Origin: a virus
Strand: one strand, 5' to 3'
IMG/VR virus record: IMGVR_UViG_3300029319_000155
Location: 1 to 38,645 of that record
Length of the DNA stretch: 38,645 nucleotides
Below are positions 1 to 6,021 of the stretch, piece by piece. Position 1 is the stretch's first letter, and every line of letters starts with the position of its first letter. The notes under the pieces were generated by a model. That model saw only the letters and a program-made list of their open reading frames with translations. It had not been told where the DNA came from and searched no databases. The position numbers and the translations under genes are program-made.

Positions 1-653
1 CAAAAGAAAACGCACGAGTAGCAAAGATTCTAGGAATAAAAGCGTCAGCTAGATGTACAACCGTAAAACCTGCAGGGACGACATCTCTGGTCCTCGGAAC
101 GTCTTCGGGTATACATGCATGGCATAATGATTATTATGTCCGTAGGATGCGCGTAGGAAAGAACGAGGCTATATATACATATTTGTCTAACCAACATCCT
201 GAACTTATTGAAGATGAATACTTCAGGCCTCATGATACAGCTGTGATATCTGTACCACAAAAAGCTCCGGCTAAATCAATACTTAGAACTGAATCACCGT
301 TTGATACTCTTGAAAGAGTTAAACGTGTATCACAAGAGTGGATTAAGCCCGGTCACAGACGTGGTAGCAATACACATAATGTATCAGCTACAATATCTTT
401 GAAACAAGATGAGTGGCAAGAAGCTGGTGAGTGGATGTGGAATAATAGAGATTATTATAACGGTTTATCTGTATTACCATATGATGGTGGTACATATACA
501 CAAGCTCCGTTTGAAGATATTACGGAGGATAAATATACTGAAATGTCTAAAGTATTATCTGATGTTGATTTAACGAAAGTAATTGAAGCTGAAGATAACA
601 CAGACCTGTCAGGCGAGGTTGCTTGCGCTGGCGGTGCCTGTGAAGTTGTTTAA
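1..653 (+). CDS. nrdJ: Adenosylcobalamin-dependent ribonucleotide reductase (class II), C-terminal part, partial
   Basis: This is the 3' part of a gene whose start lies off the left edge; the open frame runs from base 3 to the TAA at 651-653. The product would reduce ribonucleotides to deoxyribonucleotides using coenzyme B12, supplying dNTPs for phage replication. The visible part contains the conserved CTTVKPAGTTSLVLGTSSG loop (about bases 54-110), then GIHAWHNDYYVRRMRV, and IKPGHRRGSNTHNVS at about bases 340-386. It ends in a CX4C pair (CAGGAC, codons at 624-626 and 639-641), the expected position of the mobile thiol pair that re-reduces the active site in monomeric class II enzymes. The 147 ATG is internal, not the real start. 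The gene lies on the opposite strand to the structural genes, as expected for a metabolic arm. The family assignment is firm; the exact substrate (NTP or NDP) is inferred from resemblance to the monomeric triphosphate type. Confidence 0.93.
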   Translation, partial: KENARVAKILGIKASARCTTVKPAGTTSLVLGTSSGIHAWHNDYYVRRMRVGKNEAIYTYLSNQHPELIEDEYFRPHDTAVISVPQKAPAKSILRTESPFDTLERVKRVSQEWIKPGHRRGSNTHNVSATISLKQDEWQEAGEWMWNNRDYYNGLSVLPYDGGTYTQAPFEDITEDKYTEMSKVLSDVDLTKVIEAEDNTDLSGEVACAGGACEVV

Positions 654-669
654 TTTAATAATATATAAT

Positions 670-849
670 ATGAGTTTAGAACAATTAATAAGTACAATGA
701 AACGAGAAATGGAACAAGCTGAAACAGAGACTATGAAATTTAATATAGGAAATAAAGCAGCTGGTACAAGACTAAGAAAACATATGCAGACTATAAAGAA
801 CACTGCACAAGACGTTAGGAAAGAAGTACAAACAATTAAAAATTCTTAA
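670..849 (+). CDS. Histone H1-like (Hc1-type) small DNA-binding protein
   Basis: A 59-aa Lys/Arg-rich, all-helical protein. The stretch NIGNKAAGTRLRKHMQTIKN (about residues 25-44) matches the core of the short Hc1/H1-like proteins widespread in Bacteroidetes, where a GNKAAGTRAR-type signature is usual. These bind and compact DNA in the nucleoid. The ATG at 670 is chosen over the upstream in-frame ATG at 583 because 583 lies inside the reductase gene and its extra 29 residues look like out-of-frame translation, while 670 follows an A/T-rich leader (TAATAATATATAAT) typical of this window. The gene sits 16 bases behind nrdJ and just before a terminator, so the two are probably cotranscribed. It may condense phage or host DNA, or it may be an acquired host gene. 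The family call rests on remembered motif similarity. Confidence 0.75.
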   Translation: MSLEQLISTMKREMEQAETETMKFNIGNKAAGTRLRKHMQTIKNTAQDVRKEVQTIKNS

Positions 850-854
850 ATAAT

Positions 855-882
855 AAAGGGAGCTTAACTGCTCCCTTTTTTT
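855..882 (+). terminator. Rho-independent terminator closing the plus-strand genes
   Basis: A perfect 9-bp stem, AAAGGGAGC (855-863) paired with GCTCCCTTT (870-878), has a 6-base loop and continues into a T run to 882. It sits 6 bases after the histone-like gene stop. The converging minus-strand phosphatase gene ends at 864, inside the loop, so this hairpin separates the two convergent transcription units. The T run favours the plus strand; the minus side has only a weak A/T tail (ATTATTTAAG), so it may be a leaky bidirectional terminator. Confidence 0.85.
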
Positions 883-1394
883 ATATGCTTATACATATCA
901 TTACCAATAGCTTCACCAAATGTAGAGTCTGATTTATAATGCGCTCTAGCTATTCTCCTGCTATCAGATATATTGCGTGCTAGCTTTTTTAGCTTAGATT
1001 TTTTATTAGGATATTTATCACTTAAAACATTTGCAATTAAAAAAGCTTGTGTTGAGTGACCACTAGGATATGATGGTGTTTTCATAGAAGCTATCTCATA
1101 GTCTTTCATCTTGATGTTAAACTTTTTAGCTAAAGCTTTTGGCCTAGGTCTGTTATGATGTTTCTTTATTTTCATTATCAACGGCGCAGACTCTTCTATT
1201 AGTTTTTTTATTAAAGGATCTTTACCAACTATTTTGCTAAAAGCTGGAGCTATGTCATCCATCTCTTTAACAAACTTTTTCCTAATAGGTATATTAGATA
1301 ACTCTTTTAATTCGTTTCTAGTTGTAACAGAATTATCACTAGGCGGTTTTTTATTTAAGTATTTTTTTATACTAAAACCTTTTAACAGTTCCAT
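864..1394 (-). CDS. PAP2 / class A acid phosphatase-type phosphatase
   Basis: A 176-aa protein carrying the complete PAP2 three-part catalytic signature. K77-x6-R84-P85 is within KKHHNRPRP, P110-S111-G112-H113 is the second part, and S145-R146-x5-H152-x3-D156 (SRRIARAHYKSD) is the third. In this superfamily the two His residues form and break a phosphohistidine intermediate; substrates include lipid phosphates, nucleotides and small phosphate esters. No signal peptide or membrane segment is evident, so it looks like a soluble class A-type core acting in the cytoplasm or carried in the virion, unlike membrane lipid phosphatases. It is the last gene of the minus-strand block and overlaps the preceding gene by 13 bases. 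The overlapped coding sequence happens to read AAGGAGGAG just before its ATG, the only Shine-Dalgarno-like start I found, though its spacing is too short to be sure it is used. The substrate is unknown. Confidence 0.85.
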   Translation of the reverse strand: MELLKGFSIKKYLNKKPPSDNSVTTRNELKELSNIPIRKKFVKEMDDIAPAFSKIVGKDPLIKKLIEESAPLIMKIKKHHNRPRPKALAKKFNIKMKDYEIASMKTPSYPSGHSTQAFLIANVLSDKYPNKKSKLKKLARNISDSRRIARAHYKSDSTFGEAIGNDMYKHIKKGSS

Positions 1395-1699
1395 CTCCTC
1401 CTTGCTGCTTTACCTCTCTCGCTAGTCCAACTTCTTGACCTAGCACAAAATGACTTTCTTCGTTTAGCTTCTTTACTATCTGGATTTAATTTAGAAGGAG
1501 GAGTAGTGACAGCGGTCTGCAAATTGCTTCCTGGATTTTTTCTTTTATATTCATCAACTCCTTTTTGGGTCATACCTCCACCTGCAGCACCACCTGTACC
1601 AGTTGGTTTTGCTTTATTAAAATTTTTGCCCGGACCTATAGTTCTACGGACATCATCTTTTTTAGTAAACGGTACAAAGCCCGACATTTTAAAACTCAT
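1382..1699 (-). CDS. Small basic protein with N-terminal FKM-G tag and RRKSFCAR motif
   Basis: A 105-aa Arg/Lys-rich protein of unknown function. The first 14 residues (MSFKMSGFVPFTKK) belong to the tag shared with the genes starting at 1977, 6020 and 19390. A glycine-rich linker (about residues 33-42) leads to GVDEYKRKNPGSNLQTAV and the strongly basic C-terminus RRKSFCARSRSW (80-91), ending in RRRWNC. I recall similar C-terminal modules in marine phage proteins, possibly filed as a DUF, but cannot verify that. The Cys at position 85 and the terminal Cys at 105 could bind metal or form a disulfide. It overlaps the upstream gene by 4 bases (ATGA) and the phosphatase by 13. Its charge suggests nucleic-acid binding or packaging with DNA, which is inference. 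Confidence 0.8.
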   Translation of the reverse strand: MSFKMSGFVPFTKKDDVRRTIGPGKNFNKAKPTGTGGAAGGGMTQKGVDEYKRKNPGSNLQTAVTTPPSKLNPDSKEAKRRKSFCARSRSWTSERGKAARRRWNC

Positions 1700-1977
1700 G
1701 ATTCACCACATTTTTTACTTGGGTTACTAACTTGCACCCAGTTTTCTTTTTCAAACCAGTCTTTTAATGTTGCATTTTTTTTACGAGCACCTTTTACAAA
1801 ACTCTCACTAGATCTTTTGTACTTACCTTTTTTAGCAGCATCACGTTTAGCACGCACAACTTTTTGTCTTTCAGATTCACTCATACTACGAACTTTAGCA
1901 GCAGGTAAACAAACTTTCTTTGTACCTCCGCCTTGTTGTTTTGTGTATGGTGTAAAACCTTTTAATTTAAAAGCCAT
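1696..1977 (-). CDS. Small basic protein with N-terminal FKM-G tag
   Basis: A 93-aa Lys/Arg-rich protein. It begins MAFKLKGFTPYTK, the same tag as its downstream neighbour, but the rest is unrelated to it. The body has CLPAAKVRSMSESERQKVV (23-41), a basic helix, then RSSESFVKGARKKNATLKDW (55-74) and FEKENW, ending KKCGES with Cys90. Cys23 and Cys90 are the only cysteines. The tag-plus-different-body arrangement suggests modular small proteins. It is separated from the upstream gene by 1 base and overlaps the next by 4. No enzyme motif is visible; the function is not known. Confidence 0.8.
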   Translation of the reverse strand: MAFKLKGFTPYTKQQGGGTKKVCLPAAKVRSMSESERQKVVRAKRDAAKKGKYKRSSESFVKGARKKNATLKDWFEKENWVQVSNPSKKCGES

Positions 1978-1978
1978 G

Positions 1979-2437
1979 TTATTTTTGATTTTGTTTCTTT
2001 AATTTAAGTTTAGCAGCTTTAGCTAGTCTAGCTTGTGTCATTTTACCCATTACTCTAGCTCTTTGTTCTAACACTGTTAATATCTGAACTTTTCTAGCAT
2101 ATGGTTTATTTATTTTCATTACTTTAGCTATGGTAGCTCTAGCATCAGCTACTGTCGCAAACTTAATACTAACTGTATCTTTAGGATTTTCGTCAGTATA
2201 TAATCTTCTGCTACTACCTTTAGGTTTCTTACCTGTACCAACTAGTGGATCTTTACGTTTTGATAAAGGAGATTTAGGTCTGTTTGTTTGCATATTAATA
2301 AACCAGTTTGCTAATTGTTTGTCTCGATTAGTTGCGTCAGGTCTTGACTTAAGCTTCTTAGCCTTTTCAACTGTAACATCACCACCGTATAACTTAGATA
2401 TTCTAGCTTTTAAAACACCTCTGTAAGCTTTAGCCAT
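1979..2437 (-). CDS. Small basic phage protein, unknown function
   Basis: A 152-aa protein rich in Lys and Arg. Residues 5-45 look helical and include SRPDATNRDKQLANWFINMQ. A central Pro/Lys-rich linker (54-80) is followed by a second helical half (about 90-132) containing TVADARATIAKVMKINKPYA and KVQILTVLEQRARVMGK, then a Lys-rich tail. I recall this second half in marine phage hypothetical proteins but no function is known to me. It overlaps the upstream gene by 8 bases. The composition would suit DNA or RNA binding, which is not shown by any motif. Confidence 0.78.
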   Translation of the reverse strand: MAKAYRGVLKARISKLYGGDVTVEKAKKLKSRPDATNRDKQLANWFINMQTNRPKSPLSKRKDPLVGTGKKPKGSSRRLYTDENPKDTVSIKFATVADARATIAKVMKINKPYARKVQILTVLEQRARVMGKMTQARLAKAAKLKLKKQNQK

Positions 2438-2714
2438 CTTTCTTTTTACCTAAACGTTTTCTAACTATATTCATAACTGTTTTCATTTTACGAGCATAGC
2501 TAGGATTTTTTTGTCTATTAAAAACATACTGTTGATTTAAACTACTTATTATTTTAGACAAGTTACCTTTTCTAGTTTTAATAAGCCACGATGCTAACGC
2601 AGGTGGTGCTAAGTCTCTAAACTTACCTTTAGCATCAGGTGCGTCTGAGTCGTTCCAAGTAATAGACTTAGATGTTTTCTTTTTTCTTAATGGTGATGAT
2701 TTATATAATGCCAT
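2430..2714 (-). CDS. Small basic phage protein, unknown function
   Basis: A 94-aa protein starting MALYKSSPLRKKK, a basic leader that only loosely resembles the FKM-G tag of other small proteins here. The middle (SITWNDSDAPDAKGKFRDL, residues 17-35) is acidic and is followed by a helical region with ASWLIKTRKGNL and SSLNQQYVFNRQKNP; the tail is KKKDG. It starts at a TAATG junction with the upstream gene (1-base overlap) and overlaps the downstream one by 8 bases, so it is a real member of the coupled run. No known domain recognised. Confidence 0.78.
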   Translation of the reverse strand: MALYKSSPLRKKKTSKSITWNDSDAPDAKGKFRDLAPPALASWLIKTRKGNLSKIISSLNQQYVFNRQKNPSYARKMKTVMNIVRKRLGKKKDG

Positions 2715-3088
2715 TATCCACCGAATTTACTTGGTCCACCAGCTTTAGTACAACGAACACCCCAACCAGAAGCATAAGCACTTGGCCATACTTTAAACTT
2801 ACGTTTAGCAGCAGCTTTACAAGGACCACTAATTTTTTTCATAGGTGTTTTCATTGGCATAGCACTAATAGTTTTATCTATTTTAGCAGCTTGACCAGCG
2901 TGTTTTTTACTAGCATCTTTTAATTGACTAGATACTTTTTTCAAAAGTTTTTTACTAGTTAATGGTCCAGCGTCAACTTCAACTATACCTTGTTTATCTT
3001 TCATAGTCATACCATTACCAGATATTCTAGATCTTCTTCTTCCGCAACCAGTTACTTTTATAGGATTATTTTTTTGTATGTATGCCAT
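2714..3088 (-). CDS. Small basic protein with C-terminal Cys/WPSAYAS module
   Basis: A 124-aa protein. The N-terminus MAYIQKNNPIKVTGCGRRRS is basic with a Cys at 15. A helical Lys-rich middle (44-72) is followed by AMPMKTPMKKISG, and the C-terminus holds C90-KAAAKRKFKV-WPSAYASGWGVRC (C113), ending GGPSKFGG. I recall the pattern of Cys, basic helix, [WY]PSAYAS and Cys from small proteins of marine phages and large DNA viruses, possibly DUF5872, though I cannot check it. The paired cysteines suggest a small fold held by metal or a disulfide. The gene is coupled by TAATG junctions on both sides. Function unknown. Confidence 0.8.
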   Translation of the reverse strand: MAYIQKNNPIKVTGCGRRRSRISGNGMTMKDKQGIVEVDAGPLTSKKLLKKVSSQLKDASKKHAGQAAKIDKTISAMPMKTPMKKISGPCKAAAKRKFKVWPSAYASGWGVRCTKAGGPSKFGG

Positions 3089-3474
3089 TATTGAAATTTA
3101 TTTAGTATTAATGTATCAATAGAGTTCTGTATTGTTTTTTTATCTGCTTCAAGTTGAAACATTATGTTTGCGTTAAACCTTTCTTTTTCTATACCATTAT
3201 CAAATATGATAACAGTTGGTACAGCGGTTATACCATACTCGGTTTGTAATTTTGTGCAGTGCATAATATCAACTCTATATACACTAGTATCTTTTAATTT
3301 ATTAAGGTCTGCAAATTCATTAGCTTTATTCCAGCCAGCCCAAAACTCTACAGCTACAATATCTTTAGCTATTTTGTTATCAAAATTACCAGTGTTAATA
3401 ACCTCTTGCGCACATGTTCCAAAGCAGAATACAAGAGACATCATTGTAACATACAATATATTTGTTATGTTCAT
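3088..3474 (-). CDS. Secreted thioredoxin-fold protein lacking the CxxC active site
   Basis: A 128-aa protein with a hydrophobic signal peptide ending GTCA before Gln23. The mature part has the thioredoxin layout: beta strand IVAVEFWAGW (39-48), then WNKANEF where a thioredoxin would read WCxxC, then YRVDI, a LQTEYGITAVPTVIIFDNG region (76-94) with the conserved cis-Pro at P86, and a helical C-terminus. Both catalytic cysteines are replaced (N49 and N52); only C73 remains in the mature protein. It therefore cannot act as a dithiol oxidoreductase and is more likely a binding or chaperone-like periplasmic protein. Its neighbours are a single-TM protein and other secreted proteins. The fold call is strong from motif order; the role is unknown. 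Confidence 0.82.
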   Translation of the reverse strand: MNITNILYVTMMSLVFCFGTCAQEVINTGNFDNKIAKDIVAVEFWAGWNKANEFADLNKLKDTSVYRVDIMHCTKLQTEYGITAVPTVIIFDNGIEKERFNANIMFQLEADKKTIQNSIDTLILNKFQ

Positions 3475-3815
3475 TTCCTTAATAGTTTTATTTCATCTTT
3501 AATATAATCAAGGTCTTTTATTATTTGGTCTATTTGGTTACGAGCCATTTGATCTTTCATATTAAACTCCATACGAGTTGGCGGCCATGTGTTAGTAGCA
3601 GCTGGATCACCCATGTCTATAGTATACGTACCAGTACCTGGTTTAGGTAATTCTAATGCTTGCTCAACTTTACTTTCAAGTTCTGTAAACTTAGAGTTTA
3701 TACTAGCCATTAAACCAAAATAAGCAGATACAACTGTAACTACCGCTACAACTATACTAACTAATGTTTTAATACTTATTTGAAACTTACTGTCTTCTGA
3801 TAACTCTTTACTCAT
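3471..3815 (-). CDS. Single-pass membrane protein with coiled-coil tail (holin- or spanin-like candidate)
   Basis: A 114-aa protein: a short charged N-terminus (1-14), one clear transmembrane helix (about 15-37, VSIVVAVVTVVSAYFGLM), a short coiled-coil (ASINSKFTELESKVEQAL), a Pro/Gly linker, and a charged C-terminal helix (NQIDQIIKDLDYIKDEIK). I start at ATG 3815 rather than the upstream in-frame ATG at 3866, because 3866 lies inside the 49-aa gene in another frame and 3815 overlaps that gene's stop in the usual tight way. The topology would fit a single-TM holin or an inner-membrane spanin partner, and a DUF5675 protein is nearby, but no family motif proves a lysis role. Confidence 0.75.
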   Translation of the reverse strand: MSKELSEDSKFQISIKTLVSIVVAVVTVVSAYFGLMASINSKFTELESKVEQALELPKPGTGTYTIDMGDPAATNTWPPTRMEFNMKDQMARNQIDQIIKDLDYIKDEIKLLRK

Positions 3816-3957
3816 TATTAATATTTTTAAACTCTTTTTTAGGCCAAGGGTTTCTATCTCTACCAACTGAATCTAGCATTAACTTACCACTACCACCGTT
3901 AGTTTTATTTGCTCTACTATAATGTTTTCTTTTACCTGCTATTCTTCTTCTTGGCAT
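3808..3957 (-). CDS. 49-aa basic micro-protein
   Basis: A small gene of 49 codons. It starts MPRRRIAGKRKHYSRANKTN, has a Gly/Ser-rich middle and ends NPWPKKEFKNINNE. Its ATG overlaps the stop of the upstream secreted-protein gene as TAATG (shared base 3957), and its own stop overlaps the start of the membrane-protein gene by 8 bases. This chain of overlaps with no spare sequence supports it as real although it is short. The Arg/Lys-rich N-terminus could bind nucleic acid or membrane lipids; there is no recognised domain. Confidence 0.7.
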   Translation of the reverse strand: MPRRRIAGKRKHYSRANKTNGGSGKLMLDSVGRDRNPWPKKEFKNINNE

Positions 3958-4649
3958 TACTTAGCATATTTAATTTTACCATTTTCAATAAACAAACCTA
4001 CTCTTTCTCTAATAGCTTTTCCATCAATATTATATATCACATTATTTTGCTTTGATTTATCAAGTAGTTCATCAATACTAAAATTACAAGGCAGTCCAGT
4101 ATCACAATCAACATACTCTGTAATGTACTCTACAAACTCTACATATTCTATTTCTACAATAGTATCATAAACTATTACATCAACATATTCAATAACATCA
4201 ACGTATAATGTATCTAATACATCCTCGTAAACAAATACAGTATCAGTTATATAAATGTATTCTGGAACTAAAGTTTCGATCTCTACGGTGTCTAAAACAA
4301 TGTTATATACATATTCAGTTTCAACTATAGTATCAAATACAAATTCAAGCTCTGTTAATGTTATAAAAACAGTGTCACAAGCAATTGGTGTAGGTGGTCC
4401 ACACTCTGTTGCGAGCGTTGGTCCTTCAGCGTTTTCATCTGCTGCATCTAAACAGTCTTCCCAACCGTCATTAATCCAAGTTGTTTCTACACAACCGTTA
4501 GGTGAATACTGTGTCCAGTTGCTTGGGTCATCACCACAATAAAAACCTTCTTGCTCAGCACAAGCTAAACATAAGGCTTGAAAATCAAAACCTTGTGCAT
4601 TAGCGAGCGAGCCAATAAACGCAAATAGTATTATAATATATTTCTTCAT
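3957..4649 (-). CDS. Secreted acidic beta-repeat protein with no Lys/Arg in its mature stalk
   Basis: A 230-aa protein with a signal peptide (1-18, MKKYIIILFAFIGSLANA) and a mature start at Gln19. Residues 24-91 are Cys-rich (eight Cys: CLAC, YCGD, NGCVE, EDC, TEC and IAC). Residues 92-182 are a beta-prone stalk of irregular repeats built around D-T-[VIL] with alternating hydrophobic, Asp and Glu residues. From residue 4 to 197 there is no Lys, Arg or His. The last 26 residues (IYNIDGKAIRERVGLF, then ENGKIKYAK) resemble the short C-terminal motif found on many secreted Bacteroidetes proteins. Probably exported to the periplasm or cell surface. It lies between an outer-membrane barrel gene and small envelope genes. 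Function unknown; the sorting-signal idea is inference. Confidence 0.8.
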   Translation of the reverse strand: MKKYIIILFAFIGSLANAQGFDFQALCLACAEQEGFYCGDDPSNWTQYSPNGCVETTWINDGWEDCLDAADENAEGPTLATECGPPTPIACDTVFITLTELEFVFDTIVETEYVYNIVLDTVEIETLVPEYIYITDTVFVYEDVLDTLYVDVIEYVDVIVYDTIVEIEYVEFVEYITEYVDCDTGLPCNFSIDELLDKSKQNNVIYNIDGKAIRERVGLFIENGKIKYAK

Positions 4650-4651
4650 AA

Positions 4652-5704
4652 TTAAAATATTAAATAGTTAAAGCCAAATTTAATTTCATATACTGGTTTC
4701 ATCCAGTATCTTTGGTGTGTTCCTTCAACAAACATACCAAGTGATTTAGTTAATCTAGAACCAAACACTACACCAGCATCCCACTCTATATTATCATTAT
4801 CTTGTTTGCCATACTCAAATGAGTACTCATCTAAACCGTGATGTATCGGTAAGCAATTAGCCCAAGCATGTAGCCACATTTTATTAGTGTACTTATAATA
4901 AGCAACGCCAATGACTGCACTTAGTTCTCTTTGTAAACCTAATTTATCAAGCTCACGCTCGTTAAACCTAGCGACAGCTTCACCAAAGTAGTGATTAAAA
5001 AACTCATCGTTTGAGGTAGCGAGTAGGACAGAGTCTCCACTACTAACGTCGTACCAGTTCTGATCAACGTAAAAACCTTGCACCCATTGTTCGGGAGCGT
5101 AACCAAAGTCTTGGGCTATATCTTGAAAGTTAGAAGATCCTGGCACCCAGAAGTCTCTAATAGGATTAACACCATACACAGGATGTATTCTACCTACAAC
5201 ACCAGCTGTTAAATCCCAGTTGCCAACATTAACTCTAAACCTAAGATCTGTTGACATATATTTTAAATTTACTCTTTGATTATCTGCGTACTGCGCTTTT
5301 GCTACATACATGTCACCTAGGTATCTTAACCAAAAGTTTTGATTATTAAACTTCTCACCGCGTTCACGTATAAAAGAATAATTAAGTAAATACTCCCAAC
5401 CATTAGCATTACCTATAGTAACGTTATCAGCTACATTGTCTTCAGTACCGTAGTACCAAGTCTTAACTTTATATTCATAATCAAACCTAGCTATTTTACG
5501 AAGACCAATAGTTAAGTTGTAATCATAAGGATTAACAACGGTTACATCTTCATAACCTTTACCAATAGCTCTATAATCTTCTTGCTCTACAAAAGAAGTA
5601 CCAGTTGTCATTGATGCGTAAAACGTAGAGTACTTAAAAAAATCTTTAACTTGCCCAACACACACCGTGCTAACAAGTAGTAATAATATAATAATGTTTT
5701 TCAT
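4652..5704 (-). CDS. Outer-membrane beta-barrel protein encoded by the phage
   Basis: A 350-aa protein with a signal peptide (MKNIIILLLLVSTVCVG, mature at Gln18). The body consists of alternating aromatic-rich amphipathic strands with short turns (for example DYNLTIGLRKIARFDYEYKV, MSTDLRFRVNVGNWDLTAGV, AVIGVAYYKYTNKMWLHAWA) and it ends in FGFNYLIF with a terminal Phe, the usual signal for outer-membrane barrel insertion. The gene is in a small cassette of exported proteins. Plausible roles are changing the host surface during infection (superinfection exclusion or receptor masking) or forming a pore at lysis; neither can be chosen from sequence. The barrel call is good; I do not recognise a named family. 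Confidence 0.82.
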   Translation of the reverse strand: MKNIIILLLLVSTVCVGQVKDFFKYSTFYASMTTGTSFVEQEDYRAIGKGYEDVTVVNPYDYNLTIGLRKIARFDYEYKVKTWYYGTEDNVADNVTIGNANGWEYLLNYSFIRERGEKFNNQNFWLRYLGDMYVAKAQYADNQRVNLKYMSTDLRFRVNVGNWDLTAGVVGRIHPVYGVNPIRDFWVPGSSNFQDIAQDFGYAPEQWVQGFYVDQNWYDVSSGDSVLLATSNDEFFNHYFGEAVARFNERELDKLGLQRELSAVIGVAYYKYTNKMWLHAWANCLPIHHGLDEYSFEYGKQDNDNIEWDAGVVFGSRLTKSLGMFVEGTHQRYWMKPVYEIKFGFNYLIF

Positions 5705-5705
5705 A

Positions 5706-6020
5706 TTAACCTTTAAATCTACTCATATCAACATGAGTGTATTTTTCACCTCTATTTTCTATTTCTTTTTTTAACTTTAGCATTTGTCTTTCGTATCTAG
5801 CCATTTCAGATTTATCACCTCTATCTTTAGCTTCCAGGTATTCATTATCAAATATACCTTCTATTTGACCTTCTAATTTCCATGTAGGCATTTTTTGCAT
5901 TTCAGTTTGAGGTGTTGAGTCTGTATGCTCACTACCTTTATAACCTCTTGTTTTTGTTTGAGGTTCGTAATCTTTGTCTTTTTTTGTAAAAGCACTAAAG
6001 CCTTTCATTTTAAATCCCAT
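5706..6020 (-). CDS. Small charged protein with N-terminal FKM-G tag
   Basis: A 104-aa hydrophilic protein. The start MGFKMKGFSAFTKKDK is the clearest copy of the tag shared with genes starting at 1699, 1977 and 19390. After a Thr/Ser/Gly-rich disordered segment (17-40), residues 45-95 form a charged helix (KLEGQIEGIFDNEYLEAKD, then MARYERQMLKLKKEIENRG), and it ends HVDMSRFKG. There is one base between it and the DUF5675 gene upstream and one base before the barrel gene. No catalytic motif. A coiled-coil protein whose tag suggests the same destination as the other tagged proteins (inference). Confidence 0.8.
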   Translation of the reverse strand: MGFKMKGFSAFTKKDKDYEPQTKTRGYKGSEHTDSTPQTEMQKMPTWKLEGQIEGIFDNEYLEAKDRGDKSEMARYERQMLKLKKEIENRGEKYTHVDMSRFKG

Positions 6021-6021
6021 G

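Noticed and set aside
45-260. A 71-aa minus-strand ORF at the left edge
   Set aside because: It is antisense to the conserved class II reductase sequence, which is clearly the real frame.
583-669. An upstream start for the histone-like protein that adds 29 residues
   Set aside because: The extension is the reductase coding sequence read in another frame, and the ATG at 670 gives exactly the expected family length.
1565-2002. A 145-aa plus-strand ORF opposite the small basic genes
   Set aside because: It is the antisense of three coupled genes; its Phe/Ser/Leu-rich content is the mirror of Lys-rich coding, not an independent protein.
3816-3866. A 17-residue N-terminal extension of the single-TM protein
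   Set aside because: It overlaps the 49-aa gene out of frame; the start at 3815 fits the local pattern of short overlaps.
4090-4380. A possible DNA tandem repeat or CRISPR-like array in the stalk gene
   Set aside because: The periodicity is at protein level (D-T-[VIL] units) with irregular spacing; no identical repeats with unique spacers are present.
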